NCBI GenBank assembly: GCA_029549705.1
Contig: JAKPIR010000370.1
Coordinates: forward strand, 1 to 16,325
From: Pseudomonadota bacterium
GTDB lineage: Bacteria; Pseudomonadota; Gammaproteobacteria; Burkholderiales; Methylophilaceae
DNA: 16,325 bases
Direction: 5' to 3'
The translations under genes and the position numbers were made by a program. Position 1 is the first letter of the stretch; each line of letters starts with the position of its first letter. Below the pieces are notes generated by a model. It saw only the letters and a program-made list of their open reading frames with translations, was not told the DNA's origin and did no database searches. Of this stretch, positions 14,918-16,325 are shown piece after piece.

Positions 14918-15789
14918 TGACACCTGAAAAAATTGCCGCGGCCTTTAGATTTGCTTGTATGGCTGAGCTTGAGGCACTCAAGCCAGGAAATGTGCATATT
15001 TTTTCTGATGGCCATGGCATGCAGATTGGTGATTTTATAGTGAGTGCAGAGGTGTCTGCTGTAGCGATTGCAGCGCCTAAGCTAACAGTGGGGGAGCGCA
15101 TATTATCGTCAGTGCAGGCAACGCAAAAAGCTGTGGGGCTAAATACCAACCTTGGCATTATTTTGCTTTGCGCACCAATTATTCAGGCAGCTTTACAGTT
15201 AAAAGGTGAAGCGAATTTCAACCTTGCGAAATTGCAGATTGCACTGAATGACGTGCTACAGCATTTAAGCGTTAACGATGCGCAATGCGCTGCAAGCGCA
15301 ATTGTTTTGGCTAACCCGGCAGGCTTGGGTGAGGTGAGCACGCATGATGTGCATCATCAGCCACAGGTGTCCCTGATGGCATTAATGCAGGCTGCTGAAA
15401 ATCATGACCGTATCGCCTGGCAATATACCCATCAATTTTCGGATATTTTTGACTATGGTCTTGCGCGTTATCAAGCCGGCCTGCAACACTGGCAACACTT
15501 TAACAATAAAGGCCAGCATCAGGCATGGGCAACCACCGCACTTTATTTAGGCTTTTTGGCACGGCAACCAGATACGCATATTGTGCGTAAATATGGTCGA
15601 GCCTTAGCAAGTGACGTAATGCTGCATGCACAGACATTAGCGCAAACTTATTGGCAATCTGAGAACCCAAAATTACAGCAAAGTGCATTGCTGGCATGGG
15701 ATACTGCGCTTAAAAATAAAAAACTAAATCCAGGTACAAGCGCAGATTTGACAGTAGCGACATTGATGGTGCACAGTTTAATTAACTAA
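14914..15789 (+). CDS. orf7: CitG-like (triphosphoribosyl-dephospho-CoA synthase family) protein of the H4MPT cluster (Orf7)
   Basis: A 291-residue, mostly helical soluble protein of the CitG/MdcB family. Family marks are AELEALKPGNVHIFSDG (about 17-33, the PGN motif), NTNLGIILLCAPI (77-89), IVLANPAGLGEV, HDRIAWQYTHQFSDIF, and the C-terminal NPGTSADLTVA starting at residue 272. True CitG transfers a triphosphoribosyl group from ATP to dephospho-CoA, releasing adenine, to make a citrate or malonate lyase cofactor. No lyase genes are present here and the C1-cluster version is a distinct subgroup, so another acceptor is likely. The ATG at 14914 overlaps the orf5 stop by four bases (ATGA), indicating translational coupling; a second ATG follows immediately. 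It is the last gene of the run; the next is a regulator after 170 bp. The precise function is unknown. Confidence 0.88.
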   Translation: MMTPEKIAAAFRFACMAELEALKPGNVHIFSDGHGMQIGDFIVSAEVSAVAIAAPKLTVGERILSSVQATQKAVGLNTNLGIILLCAPIIQAALQLKGEANFNLAKLQIALNDVLQHLSVNDAQCAASAIVLANPAGLGEVSTHDVHHQPQVSLMALMQAAENHDRIAWQYTHQFSDIFDYGLARYQAGLQHWQHFNNKGQHQAWATTALYLGFLARQPDTHIVRKYGRALASDVMLHAQTLAQTYWQSENPKLQQSALLAWDTALKNKKLNPGTSADLTVATLMVHSLIN

Positions 15790-15858
15790 CTGATTAAAAT
15801 AAATAAATATCAATTTTTGTTGATGGAATTTTATGTAAAAAATTGTTAAATATTAGTG

Positions 15859-15895
15859 CCTAAACCTAATCTGTGATATTACTAATGAGTTTAGG
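15859..15895 (+). promoter_or_regulatory. Inverted repeat in the leader of the response-regulator gene
   Basis: CCTAAAC (15859-15865) and GTTTAGG (15889-15895) are perfect complements separated by 23 bases, with partial internal complementarity (CTAAT/ATTAG-like). There is no T-tract. It could be an operator pair or leader structure for the regulator gene downstream. It may also be chance in this AT-rich gap. Confidence 0.25.
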
Positions 15896-15959
15896 GTTAT
15901 TGGCATATTTGCTCGCCAGTAGTAAATTTAAAATCATCATTAGTAAAGGTAGAGGCATT

Positions 15960-16325
15960 TTGGAGTTAGTAAAAAAGGCAAGGATCGCTTTTTTAGAAGA
16001 TGATTCAACTTACGCAGGTTTGATTATTGAGTGGCTGAGTTCCGCAGGATATGAAGTCAGCCACTTCACGCTGAGCCTAGATTTTCTGCGCAATTTTTCT
16101 GATGCACAATATGATTTGTGTCTGTTTGACTTTATGATGCCAGACATGAGTGGCTTGGACGTGATGGGAAGTCTTAAGCTCAGATCCAACAAAGCACCAC
16201 CGATTATTTTTTTAACCGCACGCAGTGATGAAGAAGACATCGTGCATGTCATTGAATCAGGTGCTGATGATTATATTGTAAAGCCAGTAAGTCGCCCTGT
16301 ACTGCTTGCCCGCATCAATGCGCTA
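15960..16325 (+). CDS. Response regulator, receiver domain (partial, C-terminus beyond window)
   Basis: The first 122 codons encode a canonical CheY-like receiver: acidic pocket LEDD (residues 12-15), phosphoacceptor Asp57 in LFDFMMPDMSG, Thr86 in FLTARSDEED, and Lys108 in DYIVKP. The sequence after the receiver is cut off. An OmpR-type winged-helix output would be typical for ADDYIVKPVSRPVLLARI, but this cannot be seen. The start is uncertain. TTG at 15960 has AGAGG and AAAGG upstream and lets the receiver begin about eight residues in, as is usual. An in-frame ATG at 15885 would add 25 mostly hydrophobic or basic residues and has no ribosome-binding site. No histidine kinase is visible in the window. 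Its link to the C1 genes is only positional. Confidence 0.88.
   Translation, partial: MELVKKARIAFLEDDSTYAGLIIEWLSSAGYEVSHFTLSLDFLRNFSDAQYDLCLFDFMMPDMSGLDVMGSLKLRSNKAPPIIFLTARSDEEDIVHVIESGADDYIVKPVSRPVLLARINAL

Noticed and set aside
15871..15887. TGTGATATTACTAATGA as a CRP-type site near the response regulator
   Set aside because: Only the left half-site TGTGA matches; the right half lacks TCACA.

Overview
The window looks like a chromosomal segment of a betaproteobacterial methylotroph. Its clearest marker is a block of tetrahydromethanopterin (H4MPT)-linked C1-transfer genes: beta-RFAP synthase, mtdB, orfY, mch, orf5 and orf7. The moderate base composition and the ppsA/ppsR pair suggest Methylophilaceae (Methylotenera- or Methylophilus-like). 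This placement is inferred from gene content, not from a phylogeny. There is no sign of phage, transposon, integrase or CRISPR.

Left part (1-2400, all minus strand): the 3'-truncated replication gene dnaX, encoding clamp-loader tau/gamma, lies just downstream of ffs (4.5S SRP RNA), which has its own TATAAT box and T-tract. Next comes a small DUF779 protein with a strong terminator. It sits downstream of, and probably in one transcription unit with, an ExaC/AldB-type NAD-dependent aldehyde dehydrogenase (2466-3986). A second terminator-like hairpin lies between these two genes.

Middle part (3987-9383): a 452-bp spacer precedes a membrane-bound class III adenylate cyclase on the plus strand. 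A tRNA-Ser(GGA) follows. On the minus strand comes the ppsA-ppsR pair: PEP synthase and the bifunctional kinase/phosphorylase that switches it off and on. The PEP synthase keeps both the catalytic His421 and the regulatory Thr419, so the pair looks functionally matched. It probably feeds gluconeogenesis from pyruvate made during C1 assimilation.

Right part (9664-15789, plus strand): beta-RFAP synthase, the first committed step of H4MPT biosynthesis, stands alone with its own terminator. It is followed by the compact run mtdB-orfY-mch-orf5-orf7. MtdB and Mch are consecutive steps of formaldehyde oxidation on H4MPT. OrfY and Orf5 are two different ATP-grasp ligases and Orf7 is a CitG-like protein. 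These three are family-level assignments with unproven reactions, most likely in assembly of the C1 carriers H4MPT and/or methylofuran. A response regulator truncated by the window edge follows (15960-16325).

The most notable non-coding pattern is a recurring hairpin with the core AGCCTT-loop-AAGGCT and an [A/G]TAAATA loop. Two intact copies act as apparent rho-independent terminators (1926-1962, 10691-10728), and a decayed copy lies at about 4084-4118. The least understood genes are orfY, orf5 and orf7.
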